From: Pagrus major
Taxonomy: Eukaryota; Chordata; Actinopteri; Spariformes; Sparidae
Direction of reading: 5' to 3'
Length of the DNA stretch: 64,000 bases
NCBI RefSeq assembly: GCF_040436345.1
Contig: NC_133235.1
Coordinates: 24,018,660-24,082,659, forward strand
Part shown: in pieces, positions 34,957-46,983 of the stretch
How the letters are laid out: each line of letters starts with the position of its first letter
How positions within the stretch are numbered: position 1 is the stretch's first letter
Made by a program: the position numbers and the translations under genes
Notes under the pieces: generated by a model
The model's database searches: none
Told to the model about the DNA's origin: nothing
Seen by the model: the letters and a program-made list of their open reading frames with translations, nothing else

Positions 34957-34962
34957 ATTAAA
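34957..34962 (+). other. Possible otol1 poly(A) signal
   Basis: ATTAAA about 260 bp after the stop codon, the first good signal downstream. Confidence 0.4.
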
Positions 34963-37900
34963 AATGGCTACGCTTGAAATGGATGACCCTTGAGTTTTAT
35001 TTATTTAGAAAGCAGAACTAGAAGCTAATTTGTAAGCCATTAGTCATTGCAATTAGAAGAGATAAGCTCCGTCAGTGAGGCCAATCCACATCGGGAAACA
35101 ATTGGAGTAATAATCCATGATTGCATTTATTTCCCACTAGAGGGTGTGAGGTGCCCAAGGTTTGTGAAGAGGCATTGGAGAGGCTTTATATAGAGATATT
35201 GTATTAATGATAAGTTTTCATTTTAATTTTGTTTTTACATCAGTTTCATTTCAGTTAGTTTGCTCATTTCAGTTTTTTAATATTTAGTTTGAGTTTAGTT
35301 TTTATTACTTTCAGTATCAGTTTGTTTTTCTTTTTTTTTACATTACACTACAGGGGTATTTGTCAGAGACAAGATCCAGTAAGTTCAGAATAGGTATTAA
35401 AATATAAACACAACACTTCGTGAAGGCAACTGACTCACAGCCACATAGATGTCATACAAAAACATACACACCCATGCCTCCTTGTGGTTGTTGGGTTGAC
35501 AAATTGACAAAGACTGAAACTAAATATATCATAAATATTTTTTATTTTGAGTACACAATATTCTTCAATCTGTTTTCCCTTTCTCTTTTTTATGTTCTAT
35601 ATTCCAAATGAATACAATATAAATTCACAAAAAACCAACAAATTAATACTAGACACGTTCATGTCCCCTTATTGACCGACAACAATAGCAGAAAAAGCCT
35701 TTAATGCAGAAACCATTCACACTGCAGGATGTTAAAGGTAATTCTTGTTGACCCTCAATTCACCACAGCTGCTGAAATTCCTGAATTTCGTTGGTAACAT
35801 TAATTTGGTTATTTAGCAGGCCTTTAAGGCAGCACAGCGCAGAGACAGCGGCAGGAACAGGAATAGAAATCCTTGCTGTCTCTCTAATTATGAGCACGGA
35901 TTGACAGTTCATTTGGGTTTTTTCAAAATCATCACCCACAAGTAAGAAGTAATGCCTCACTGACGTAACATAACAACAGACTGACGGCTTCACCACTGAA
36001 CAGGGAGGATAACCCTCTGCAGCAGAGAGAGATGAATGCACTGTAAATTATCCTCTGGTGTCCCCACACTGTATGAAAAATAGCATTGACTTTTACAAAA
36101 GCAATATCTCATTAGACTCCAAACAGTCAATTCTTCTCTCAGTAATCCATCTAGAAGATACATTGCGTTTTGTTTTTTTTTTTCCCCTGAGAGGTTACTG
36201 AGACATTTTTATGTTGTGCTATAATTTAAAAAGAGGAGATGACATTACATTCATTGAAAAGATCCTTCATTGCGTAGCGTTATATTTATTACATAAGAAG
36301 ATATACAGAAACAGTTAATCTTTGAAAAACACAAAAGCCTGTTTTTGAGTAACTTTGCCTAAAATCTTCAGTAATTGGAATAAAAATATTCAAGCACTAT
36401 AAGTCTATTTCTTCTCTTGCATATACATTTTACCTCCTAAAAGATATGTTGTTTCTAATATTAATATTGTTATGTTTTTAGCTGCTTGGACATTTTTTTG
36501 GTTCACATTAAATCATTTTATCTACATGTTAAGGTGTGTTTTTGAGTGATAATAAGTGATGTTTAATTTTTCCTCTGAAATGTAATCCTACCTTTGCCTT
36601 CTTGAGTTTAGACTTCTACATCAAAACGCTTTAAATTTAATATCATATGTCAAATTATTCTCCAAGTCTTCTCTTACACATTGATTTTTAAATGACATTA
36701 AAGCAATGAACATCTGGGAATTTCATAGCCATTTAACAACACAATACACCAATAGTTGCTAACGTGTACGCACGTCTCATTCATATTTATAAAAAATATA
36801 AATATTGTAGTTTTTCTTTGTTGAATTTGCTCCACAGATCATGCACATTTCCTCTGTTTCCCTCAAGGAGACACACAGTTTAGAGTGTACACTTAAAGAA
36901 GATATAGCCAGTGGCACATAACATATAATTACTATATCATTAAATACTGTGACATAATAAAAATGAGGGAATTACCTTTTTAATCACGTCCAAATAAACA
37001 TCATCAAAGACCTGTTTTTATGTTCATCCGTGTCTTTAGATTAATTAAAAAAGCAGGTGATACCTTTTTCTTCCCGATCCAGCGTCTGTCAGTGACTTTA
37101 AAGTCAAAACGATAGAAATAAACCGAGATTACACGTGTAATTAAATATAATATGTATGTGAATTTTGCCCGGAATTTTAAAAATGCTATTCTGGAGTGAG
37201 TTTTGCGACTGATTTCATCATTTTTAACCAGACTGGAAGGAGCTTATTTTTCATCTTAGTTTGGGTCTTTTAAGCTAAAATCTCAATTGGAGAGGCTTTA
37301 TTGATTGGAAATAAAAACATTCGCGGAAAATTGAAAGTTAACTTTAATTAAGAGCATATGTAATATTGAAGAGAAACATAATAATGTGAGGAAAGCCCTG
37401 AATGACATCTCCATCTACTGGTGAAGGACATAAATTTACCTCAAGTTTCCACCTTATTTATGCTGCTGTTGGTGGTGATGTGTGTGTGTGTTAAAATGTT
37501 ATTTTGCTTGTTTGTTTATAGGCCTATCTGTGGATGTGTGTCTGTGTGTGTGTGTGCATTTATGTATTTTCTACTACTCTGTGTGAAAATATAAATAACT
37601 ACCTTGGCGGTGTGTGCAGTGTAATCTGTTCCCAGCAGGCTGGATTCCCACTGTGAGAAAGACAGTATATTGTTCCTGCAGCGCCACAGATAACAACTCA
37701 TTAGCATACTGAATCATTTGGCTGCAAGAGCCACTCTGCCACCCATCTGCACTGAGCTGATAAACACACACACACACACACACACACACACGCCAGCTCA
37801 CTCACACACACACACACACACAGATCTATGCAGAGTGAGCGCATACACACTCACATAAGCCCGGGCTCACAAACACACAAACATGTACATACACACGCAC

Positions 37901-40237
37901 ACGCGTACAGGCACAAGCCTCCTCTCATTCCCTCCCTTTCAATCCCTCATATACACTCCCTGTATCCCTCTCTTTTTGTGAGTCTGTGTGTTTTTTGGAG
38001 AGCGAGGAACACTGAAGCAGGTAAAAAATGTTTGGCAGGCATTAACCCAGAGAGCCCCCCAGTCAGTCCCAGCACAGCCAGAGCGGAGCGCAGGAGAGGT
38101 CTCCGAACACCTGGATGTCTCTGATGCTCTCTGGAAGCAATTATAGTTTTGAAGAAATGTCTAAGAGCTGTAGTAGTAGTAGCGGTGGCACTGGTGGCAA
38201 AGTCTGCTGTGAGTATTGGAATACAGGGACTTCAGAAAAAGTAGCATTTCTGTGGAAAAGCTACAGCCGCTCTGCTAATTTCCTATTAACGACCACATAA
38301 CTTTTCGGCGGCGTAAGTGAATAACTTTCGGGGCAGTGGGAGTCTCGACCGGCGTGGCTGGCTGTTTCACAGTTTGTTCAGACACGACAGCGGGCAAACG
38401 AGTGCAGCGGAGGCTGTCGAAACCACTTTCACAATGGCAGGATATCCTGCAGGTCACCGAGCCACGTTAACCTCGACAGGAAGTTGTCACTTGTTGGGAG
38501 GAAGTGAGGATTCCAGCGTTCATTGGGGGAGTTTCATGAGGAGGTTGTGGTTGAAAGCTATACAATCTGTACAGATAAGGCGGGGAACAGTTGCCTCCAG
38601 GAATTTGAGGTTATGTAATTGTGAGTAAGTGTGTCAAAGGTATAAGATTTGTCATATATGATGAAAGTGTGGCAAAAAATGTGTCGTGTCTCAGTTTCTT
38701 GCACAATGAAGGAATTGAATAGACCCACAATAGGCTTACAAGACTTTTCCTCTGCGTGTTTTATTCAGGGGTTTTGTATAAAATTCATCGATTTTAACAT
38801 TGGATATATTTATAGATACAGCTATCATACAACAAATATGTCATTACCAAACGTACAATGTCCCTTTACTGCAATTCATAAAATACCATAGTTACCAAAG
38901 GTACCAATATAGGCTACTAGGTCCTGCTGAAAAAGCAGAAAAACCAACAACAGTGAGCAATACTTAACTTCATTTGTCAGAAAACTGCTGGTGTTGTTAT
39001 GATATTAACAGTGTGTGGTGTGTGTGTGCGCGCGTGCATGTGTGTGTATGTGTATACGTGAAATGCGGCAATGAAGGGATTTATTTGTGTACCTTACTAA
39101 ACTACAACTGCATTACAGTTAAAAAAAACAAAAACAAAAAAAAAACACTGAAACATTCATATCAAAAAGACTGCATGAGTCATTTCATGTTATCATACGA
39201 CCCATATTTTGTACACTTTAAGAAACACTGCATGTCTTTGTACCTCCACAGCAATTTCAAATATTCATTCCAGGCAGTGAAATTGTTCAAACTCGTCTGT
39301 CGCCATATTTGGTGTCGCTTTCTCATCACCAAACGTGAAACAGAATTAAATGGTACCACATTTGATGTACTATACGTTCGGTCGCTTGCTTTGCCCTCTG
39401 AGTTTCATCTCGTCTCTTCTCTCCTCGTGTCTCCTAAAAGACCCGTTTTGCTTGTAAACCCATTGACAAAACACGCTACGGTACATCTTAAAACCACATG
39501 ACTTGAACTCGAGTCACTGTTGTTAACATTGTGCAGTGGAAATATGATGCTATTTACAATACATATGCGACTGCATGGGTACAATAGAGTCCGATCGGTT
39601 CATTTACGGCCTCCAACTGAGGCAAACTTGCTTCTGTGTCGTTATTCTAACACATCAGGTCTGCTGGGCATAAATCTCTTGGGTTTATTCATTAATGTTT
39701 TAGAAGCAGCACTCTAGGATCTATTCTGGCTGCACCACAGTGTAATCAATAGTATCATTAACGAAGCATTGATTTAAACTTCCTTTTACGCATCAAAAAT
39801 CTTTTCTAAGTGTCTCTTGATTGATTTTTGTTTGGTTTTGTCTCGTTTCGTTTGCTTGTTTCTTTAGTTCTTTTTTTGTATGCGTGTTTTATTTTTTAGA
39901 GTATCCAGTCTTTGGGCTTTGAAAACACGGAAAGTCATGATCCGCAGGTCAGCCGAAGACATGAGACATGCAGAATTTACAAGTCTTTTTGTCGGATCAA
40001 ATTCAACCAATCACCAATCAAAACCATCATCAGTGCCGCCTCGGGTGTAGTGTGGAGACAGGAACGTACTCATGATCCAGTTCGGACACCACTATCTCAC
40101 TACGCGGAGCTTCATTCTCCTTCCTACACTGACAACTCAAAGCTAACAGGTCCTGAGCATATCCACCTCTCTTTTAGTCCCTCTCACTCTTCTCTTTCAG
40201 TCTCAGGTGTTGTGTCCGTGGTCTTTTGGCATCAGCA
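34963..40237. other. Gene-free region otol1-tal1
   Basis: Both flanking genes point into this stretch. No coding exon is recognised. Two CA runs sit at 37762-37790 and 37802-37821, plus T-rich DNA at 35215-35340 and a TG-rich patch near 39010-39060. tal1 3' UTR probably fills the right end; minus-strand AATAAA signals lie near 39889 and 39686. It may also hold tal1 distal enhancers, but I found no decisive E-box/GATA composite. Confidence 0.5.
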
Positions 40238-41947
40238 TCATCGGCGACTGGAGCCGTCTAAAGGGCGTCCATTGCGCCTCAGATCCCTAGCAGCTAGATG
40301 AAGAGGGGGCCCGCGTGAAGCCGTAAGAGTCCTTGGAGCTGGAGGTGAGTCCTGGTCCTCCATAAAGCTCTCAGGACTGCCCTCGGCATCGCCATCAGGC
40401 AGGCTTCCACAGCTGGAGCCTGGCGACATTGTCTCTAGGAGATCGTCCCTGGCCAGGCCCACCACTGTGTCCTGATGTGGTCCACCCTGCGGGCCCCCCT
40501 CGTGGGCCCCAACCAGCAGCCCAGTTTCCCCATCAGTTGTGCTGCCAACGTTCCTCCCCCCGTCTTGGTCCTCCAGGAGGTTGGAGAGGAAGCTGATGTA
40601 CTTCATGGCGAGCCGCAGGATCTCATTCTTGCTCAGCTTCTTGTCCGGGGGGTGAGTGGGGATGAGTTTGCGAAGCTCCGCAAACGCCCCGTTTACGTTC
40701 TGCTGCCGCCAACGTTCACGACTGTTTGTGAAGATACGGCGTACAATCTTTGGCTGGCCAGCTAGCAGAGGGACAGGGAGGAAAAGACACAGACACGGAG
40801 AGAGTAAGGAGAGGAGGCGTGGAAAGGAGACGGTAACACAAATATCATGAAATGCAGAGCTGGAACAGATAATGCAGTAAAGCATTACGAATATAAATGG
40901 AAGAAGTACTGGCAGGAGAACAGATGCACATTTTGAGGTTTTGTTAAAAACAATGTGCTTGTCGGTAAAATCAAAAAAAGTCGAATAATCCTACAGAATA
41001 AAGTTGCAAAATTGTCCTCCGTACAACCATGGAGTTTTAGATGATGGAGTAGAAACTAAAGGCTTGCAGAAATGAGTACGAAATGCTGGGTGCCAAATAC
41101 TATGCAAATGCGAGACAAGAAAAATGGTTGGTTTGGCATGCCAACCCCCATGATAGGGTGTGAGGGAGCCTGTGTGCTCCCTGTTCCATATTCTATGTAC
41201 TTTTTTTTATTTATTTAGGTATGATAAAATGCCCCGCTGCAGGTACACACATCCTCCCACCCCCAACAATGGTGTCTTCCAGGCTATTGTCGCCCCTGGA
41301 ACACACCCAGTCTATCTTAATCCTTCAGCCCACTCTGCAGTAAAACCTTGGCATGGAGGCAGCAGCACCCCCATCCTCCACCCCTGTATATGGCACCGAG
41401 TGGGCAGCGGTGGAAAGGATGTTTCAAATGAAATAAACCCCAAATCCGCCTGAAAAGAGCTTACTTTAATGGCATGCAGGTACATGTATTTGACACTCTG
41501 ATTAGCGTGCATTCATTTATGCCATGAATTATGATGCGTTTATTCCTCTGGGTTAAACACTTGGGCTGAATTTTTCTCTTTTTGCACGGCATCTTCTGCA
41601 ACACTCAGATGAGGTACAGTGTAGGTCCATGTCAGTGGATGAATGACAATGGAGATGAGGAGGAGACATTCAGGGGAACTAAATTGGCAAAAAGGAGGAC
41701 ACAGCAGAAGTGCGTCTTACCATACTTATAAAGATCTAAAATGCGCCTACCCTCGTCGAGTTCAACCTCATAAGGCGCCGGGCGGCGCTTTACCCTGTTG
41801 CTGGGGTACATGCTGTACTGCTCCGACTCCCCTCCGAGACTTCAGCAACAGAAAACAGACAAAAGGTGCAGGTATGTGAGAAAACAGGAGTTTCAGCTTT
41901 TACTTCATTGCACATAACCCTTACCACCTTCCACTCTTTGCAGCAGG

Positions 41948-41995
<48 letters not shown>

Positions 41996-42776
41996 TACTG
42001 GCTCATACACAGGCACACACAAGCTTAATAACTTCAACATGTTAACTCAAGCAAGCATCCATTCACACCTATCTCTGCAGGGCCACAGGCCTGAAGTGCA
42101 GCCACACATCTCTTAACTTTCCACAGTGACAGCCACGATGATTAAAATGAAACGTGCATTCACGAAACTACACGATTACCCCCTCTTTTTTTTTCCTCCG
42201 CCTCCACCTTTACCTGTTGATGGCGGCGAGAGGCTGCGCCAGGTTGTAGAGCATCGCCCGGGCCGGGACAGGGAACGCGTTTGGGCTCAGTTGGACCATT
42301 CGAGCGTCGTCTCGTTGCGGCGGCGGCAGCGGCAGCGGTGGAGGTCTGCGAAGTTCCGTGATCGGCACCAAATGGCTCTCAGTCCTCTGCTCCACCGCTT
42401 TTATAGCGTCCCTCCTGGAGAGCTCGATCACCGGCACTTCCCTTTTCAGGTCAAGGGCGTTGTGAGAGGCAGTTTCCTTGGCAACGCCGTTGATGATGAT
42501 GCTGATGCTGGTCCCGTTGCTCGAGTTCTGCAGAGGAACGTCATCCGTCTCCTCAACCCCCTTGAAGCGCCCTCCCCTCTCCCTCTCCCTCTCCTTCTCC
42601 TTCTCCTCCCCCTCCTCCTCCTCCTCCTCCTCCTTCTCCACCACCCCCCTCCTCGGCTCCTCGTGCTCCTTGCATCCGTTCAGTCTGGAGATGATGGAGG
42701 AGTCCTCTCGCTTTCCAGGACCGGACTCTGCATCGGGACTCCCGGGACAAAGCTCCGGCTGCCGTTTTTCCATCAT
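40238..42776 (-). CDS. tal1: TAL1/SCL bHLH transcription factor
   Basis: Three coding exons on the minus strand: 42776-42214, 41839-41751 and 40761-40238; phases join to 391 residues. The small middle exon gives [20 protein letters not shown], the conserved TAL1 motif ahead of the bHLH. The last exon carries the full bHLH ([20 protein letters not shown], then [20 protein letters not shown] and YISFLSNLL). [19 protein letters not shown] and [12 protein letters not shown] blocks in exon 1 are also TAL1-specific. TAL1 dimerises with E-proteins, joins LMO2, LDB1 and GATA factors, and specifies blood and endothelium. The C-terminal [13 protein letters not shown] matches the family. The N-terminal half holds a long Glu/Lys/Arg tract coded by GAG runs (about residues 44-70), which makes the protein longer than human (331) or zebrafish TAL1. 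LYL1 and TAL2 are excluded by the N-terminal blocks. Confidence 0.93.
41948..41992. repeat. (CA)n microsatellite in tal1 intron
   Basis: About 45 bp of pure CA repeat in the intron between the first and second coding exons. Confidence 0.95.
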
Positions 42777-42813
42777 TTTGATAGCGTCACCACTCGCTCG
42801 AGTCCTCTACGTC
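42777..42813 (-). other. tal1 5' UTR part of the first coding exon
   Basis: On the minus strand, TTATTGTAG precedes GACGTAGAG at 42813, a plausible acceptor 37 bp before the start codon. This pairs with the donor at 44111-44116. Confidence 0.45.
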
Positions 42814-42932
42814 CTACAATAAGATTTCCTTTCGATTAAAAAACATTGATCAGGAGAAAAATGTGGCAGATAAATAATCAAGCTTTTTGCTCCCCATGCA
42901 GTAAATATGATGGCATAAAAATTAATTTATCA

Positions 42933-42983
<51 letters not shown>

Positions 42984-44116
42984 GAATTATTGCTGTCATT
43001 GCAGACTTCTAACAAAACAGTGTAAGAAAGAGAGATTATATCCTGTTAGTTGCTCGCTGGCTACATTAATTATTCTTCTCAATTATTACATTTTCTTAAA
43101 TATTTTAATAAGATAAACGATGACAGTAATGTTATGTGACAAATAAATATAAAACGTATTTAATTCTCGACTATTTTTAATGAGCTGTTGAAGGTTTGAG
43201 ACTCTTCTTGAAGTTAAACCGGCTGGAAAATGACAACAATCCAGTTTTTCTCTCTTAAGGCTGATTTTACAGTCATAAACATTTTTATTACAATTTCTCA
43301 AACGCTAACTTTGAGCTTTATCTTGTGGTGTTTCTGCATGCATGCGTGTGAATCTCTTATCTGCAGCTCGCTTGGCCTTCAGCACAGTTCATGCCGTTAT
43401 AAGCTCGCACCTAAATGTACATTGCGCTCTGCGTAAAAACGCAGTCGAACAAGACTGGAAGCGTATTTTTTGGTTTATTCGCTGGTGAAATGGTGTTAAA
43501 TCGTGGATGCCAGCACCACGGCACGAAGAGAGCGTTCATTCCTTCGTCGAAATAAAATTCCTCCATGTTTTTTTCCCCCCCTAACCTTCAGCAAATCCAG
43601 AAATAACCGCGTGAAGCGTCCAAAAATCGCTTGGACCTGATCGTTTTCGTCGACACGGATTGTCAGAGCAGGTTGTGTGATTTTTTTTCTTCATCTTGTT
43701 GTTGTTTTGTGGTGGTGTAGGCCACAGAGCTGTTGTTGTCAAAGCCGAAACATCAACGCCTTGTCACATTCAATCCAGCACACAACAGCGTTAGGTGTTT
43801 TTTTAGTGCGTAATTAATTCAGTAAATGCCCTAAAAATATGATTTACAAAACGAACAACAGAGCGTCGATTCCAAACAAAAAAAAAGCGCACTTTTATTT
43901 GTGGGAATTCTCCAACAAGGCCTCGCATCCGTTATTACCTCCCGGAGGCGACAAGTCTTTAACCCATCCGATCGGACAATAGCGGGAAAATGAAGGCTAA
44001 ATATTTCGCACGTAACACCAATAAAAAATCAGCCGATAGAAATCCAATTACAGCGTTTAAGGAACAACTGACATGCTGCTTTTAAATAAAAGACATGTAT
44101 TTTTTTTCGCACTTAC
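42814..44116. other. tal1 5' intron and ATT repeat
   Basis: If the noncoding exon model holds, this is the first intron. It contains a perfect ATT run (about 42939-42981). No coding exon is seen. Confidence 0.45.
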
Positions 44117-44387
44117 CGCTCCAGCCGTGTTGTTGATGTTACTGTGTAAGTGGAGCCATTTTGTGAGTGGGTCATCCATGTCTGAGGTTTTTTTTTCTTT
44201 TTTTTTCTGCCAGTTGTGGAGCAGTGTGTATATGTGTGTGTGAGTGTGTGTGTGTATGTGTGTGTGTGTGTAGCTGAGTTATTCCTCGCCGCATCCAGTG
44301 CGCTCCTCAGTATGGGGAGCGGAACACAGGCCGCAATGTGGCCGAGTGAGATAAGCGCACGGCAGCGGCCTCTTCATTCCCGATAAG
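44117..44387 (-). promoter_or_regulatory. tal1 noncoding first exon and promoter with two GATA sites
   Basis: A good minus-strand donor (GGAGCG before GTAAGTGCG) ends an exon at 44117. Upstream of a CA/TG run (44231-44274), two GATAAG words occur 32 bp apart, at 44350-44355 and 44382-44387 (CTTATC relative to the gene). Mammalian TAL1 promoter 1a depends on GATA sites close to the transcription start, so the position is telling. The exact start site is not visible. Confidence 0.5.
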
Positions 44388-45195
44388 CCCCTAAACCCAT
44401 TATTTATGAAATGATTCATTATTATTTGGCTGTCGTGGGCTATATAGGCTTGTGGAGGGCAAAGCATTAAAAAAAAAAAAAAAAAGGCAAACAGGCACAG
44501 CGCAACGGCCTGTAACAACGTGAGGTGGTGTACTGTAGCCCGAGCTATAGCTGAGGTGTTTTAATTTTTTTTTTTTTTTTTTTTTTTGATGGAAGAAACA
44601 AAAGCGCAGGTTAAGCTTGTGACCTATTTATATTTCCAACAAAGGTTTTTTTTCTGTCACTAAGCCCATTTATCCAGCATTAAGATAACGAATGATAGCA
44701 GAGGGTTGTCTATCTTATTCATTTTTATTTTTTATCTTTTTTTAAAAAAAAGAGTATATCCATTCCTCCATATCCATTTCTGCGCCTTGAGGCAGGATGT
44801 AGCCCACTGATAGGCCTACATAGAAAAAGAAAATGACGAGGGTGTAATTGCGATAACGACCCCTTAATTGAATGGGGGACATGAGTATTTATCGATCCAG
44901 GGGAATAAATAATGAAATAAATGGATAGCTAGATAAATAAATAGACGCGCTGTTGCGTGTCAGTGTTTGTGTTTGGACGGCGGTTCCCTCGGGGTCCAAC
45001 GCAGGGAGTCGTGGCTGCGGGAGATAAACGCGTATCGGCTCCTGGTCGCATCAGATAAACGAGCTGCGCGCTATCAGAGCGCGTTCAGGCCTGTCTAAAT
45101 GGTAGCAGGTACATCCTAATAACGGATCTTCCACACAGCTTACAGTCAAATACATTTATGAGCTTTGAATAATCACATAAATGTAGTGAAATAGA

Positions 45196-45251
45196 TCTAT
45201 AGATAGATAGATAGATAGATAGATAGATGGATAGATAGATGGATAGATAGA
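45196..45251. repeat. (TAGA)n microsatellite
   Basis: About 14 units of TAGA with two TGGA variants. Confidence 0.95.
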
Positions 45252-45549
45252 TTTCTAATAAGGTAAAGAGCCCCACAATTAGTCACGACCCCTTAAACAG
45301 ACCTGTTGAAGCTGTTCAGGCAGCAGTCACGACCATCATCTTATACATCCTGTGCTCACACAGCAGCCTGACATAATCCCTTTAAGAGTTTATGGAGGAA
45401 GGAAACTGCAACTGTGCCAAGAGTTTTTTTTTTTTTTTTTTTATTGTTATCATTATTGGTGAGGAGCACTCAGCACTAATACTTTGGGTCCAAATTAATG
45501 ATGCAAAATGTGCAATTTAAGTTTTTAAGGTTTTCTTTTTTTTTTTTTT

Positions 45550-45845
45550 TTACCAGGATTCAGGACTTTTGGGGCCAATTAGGGAGTAAAAAGTGTCAGC
45601 ATTGTAGAAAACAAACACATTTTTCTCCAATGATCCCTGAAATGTGGTTATCAAACATTAAGACAAATAAGAGAGGCAGGATATGTGACAGTTTAACAAT
45701 AAACCTTATTGTCCGACATGATTTCAGTGTCCTGAATCAGAAAAATTAACAGGTAATTTAATCATTATACCCCGAGCATATTTGTCTGCATTATGTTCTG
45801 CAAAAAAGTTTAATATCGTGTGACATCGGCCAATAAAATCAGACA
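45550..45845 (+). repeat. CCGATA-type element, copy 1
   Basis: Shares with 54025-54240 the words AATGATCCCTGAAATGTGGT, TCAAACA, GCAGGATAT, CAGTTTAACA and CTGCATTATGTTCTG. It ends TAATATCGTGTGACATCGGCC, a decayed form of the CCGATA end motif. Non-coding, about 300 bp. Confidence 0.55.
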
Positions 45846-46983
45846 AACTGACACATCAGTGTAGCTTTTACCGTCAAATTAAGACTAAATAAATAAATAT
45901 GAGCAGTTCATATTATGAGTCTACATATTGTTCATGCATCTAACTGAATGGATACAGAACAATGTGACGAAAATTGTAATCTCCTTGTAGTTAATGCGTT
46001 ACATTCAGCAATAAAGGTTTGACAAAATAAAAGACTTTTTATTTAGATGCAAACCAGCGTCAATCTCATGAAGCAGTGGGTGATACAGCACAAGTAAAAA
46101 TGAAATGATCGTGCAGAGCAGCAGGGAAATATGATCCAATGAAGAAAAATAAGAGAGAAAGATGATTAGTTGTTTTTGTGTGTGTGTTGCAATGCAATAG
46201 AGGGCACTTTTAAATAAAAAAAAAGGTGAAATAAAAAGCTTTTTGTGCGTGTGCAGGTCGCTCTTCAGTTTGAGGGTCTCGTGGGACAAGATGACGTTTG
46301 TGGCACATCCTTACACGTGTCAATCATCTGAAAAAATCAACGAGATTGAGGGGAACAGATCTGTGCAACATTTAAAACGTGTGACAAAATACAGATCCAC
46401 CCACTAAGCATTTAGGGTGTTATACTGTCTACTGTGTGCTGCTAACAGCAAAATAAATCACATTCAGAACAAAAGAGAAGTGCTGTCGTCTTTTTTTTTT
46501 TTTTGATTGTCAAATAGCAAAGTTAATATAAATGCAGTTTGCTTTTTAAGACGGAGCTACTTCATGAATGAAATTATCTCTGTTCATCCATTTGTGACCA
46601 TAAAGAACAAACATACATAGTCATGCTGGATTTGAATCAGTACTTCTAGTCTTTACCTCGTATTAAAATCAAAATATATACTCTGATATCCAGTTTCTAG
46701 CTAGCATACTCCTCTACAACTGAATATGTTTGGTTTTCGATGTGTCATTTGGTTGTTTTTACGATGTGTCAATGAAATCCAAGTCCCTTGCAGTGTCGTA
46801 TTGTTTTGCACTAATAGGAAATGAACCTCTAAACCCTGTTATCCTAAGCAGCCATTTTGATATGTGTTTCACATGAAATATACACTGAGTATCTCACGTC
46901 TACCACAGGTTTCGGTCCATCAGCAGTGTTTTTAAAGTGGCGAGTTACAATCCAGAAATGGGCGCCGTGCCATCTACTCCCAG

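Larger units (their letters stand above)
44388..46983. other. Intergenic region between tal1 and the KIAA1614-like gene
   Basis: About 2.6 kb. It contains poly-T tracts (44563-44587, 45424-45442), a TAGA microsatellite (45196-45251) and the CCGATA-family element (45550-45845). The right part is probably the 3' UTR of the KIAA1614-like gene; a minus-strand AATAAA is near 46040. No exon recognised. Confidence 0.5.

Noticed and set aside
38560-38600. AGATAAGG in the otol1-tal1 gap as a tal1 enhancer
   Set aside because: Single GATA word without a spaced E-box partner; expected by chance.
42126-42839. 237-codon plus-strand open frame with Leu/Pro runs
   Set aside because: It is the antisense of tal1 exon 1; the Leu runs mirror GAG repeats coding the Glu tract.
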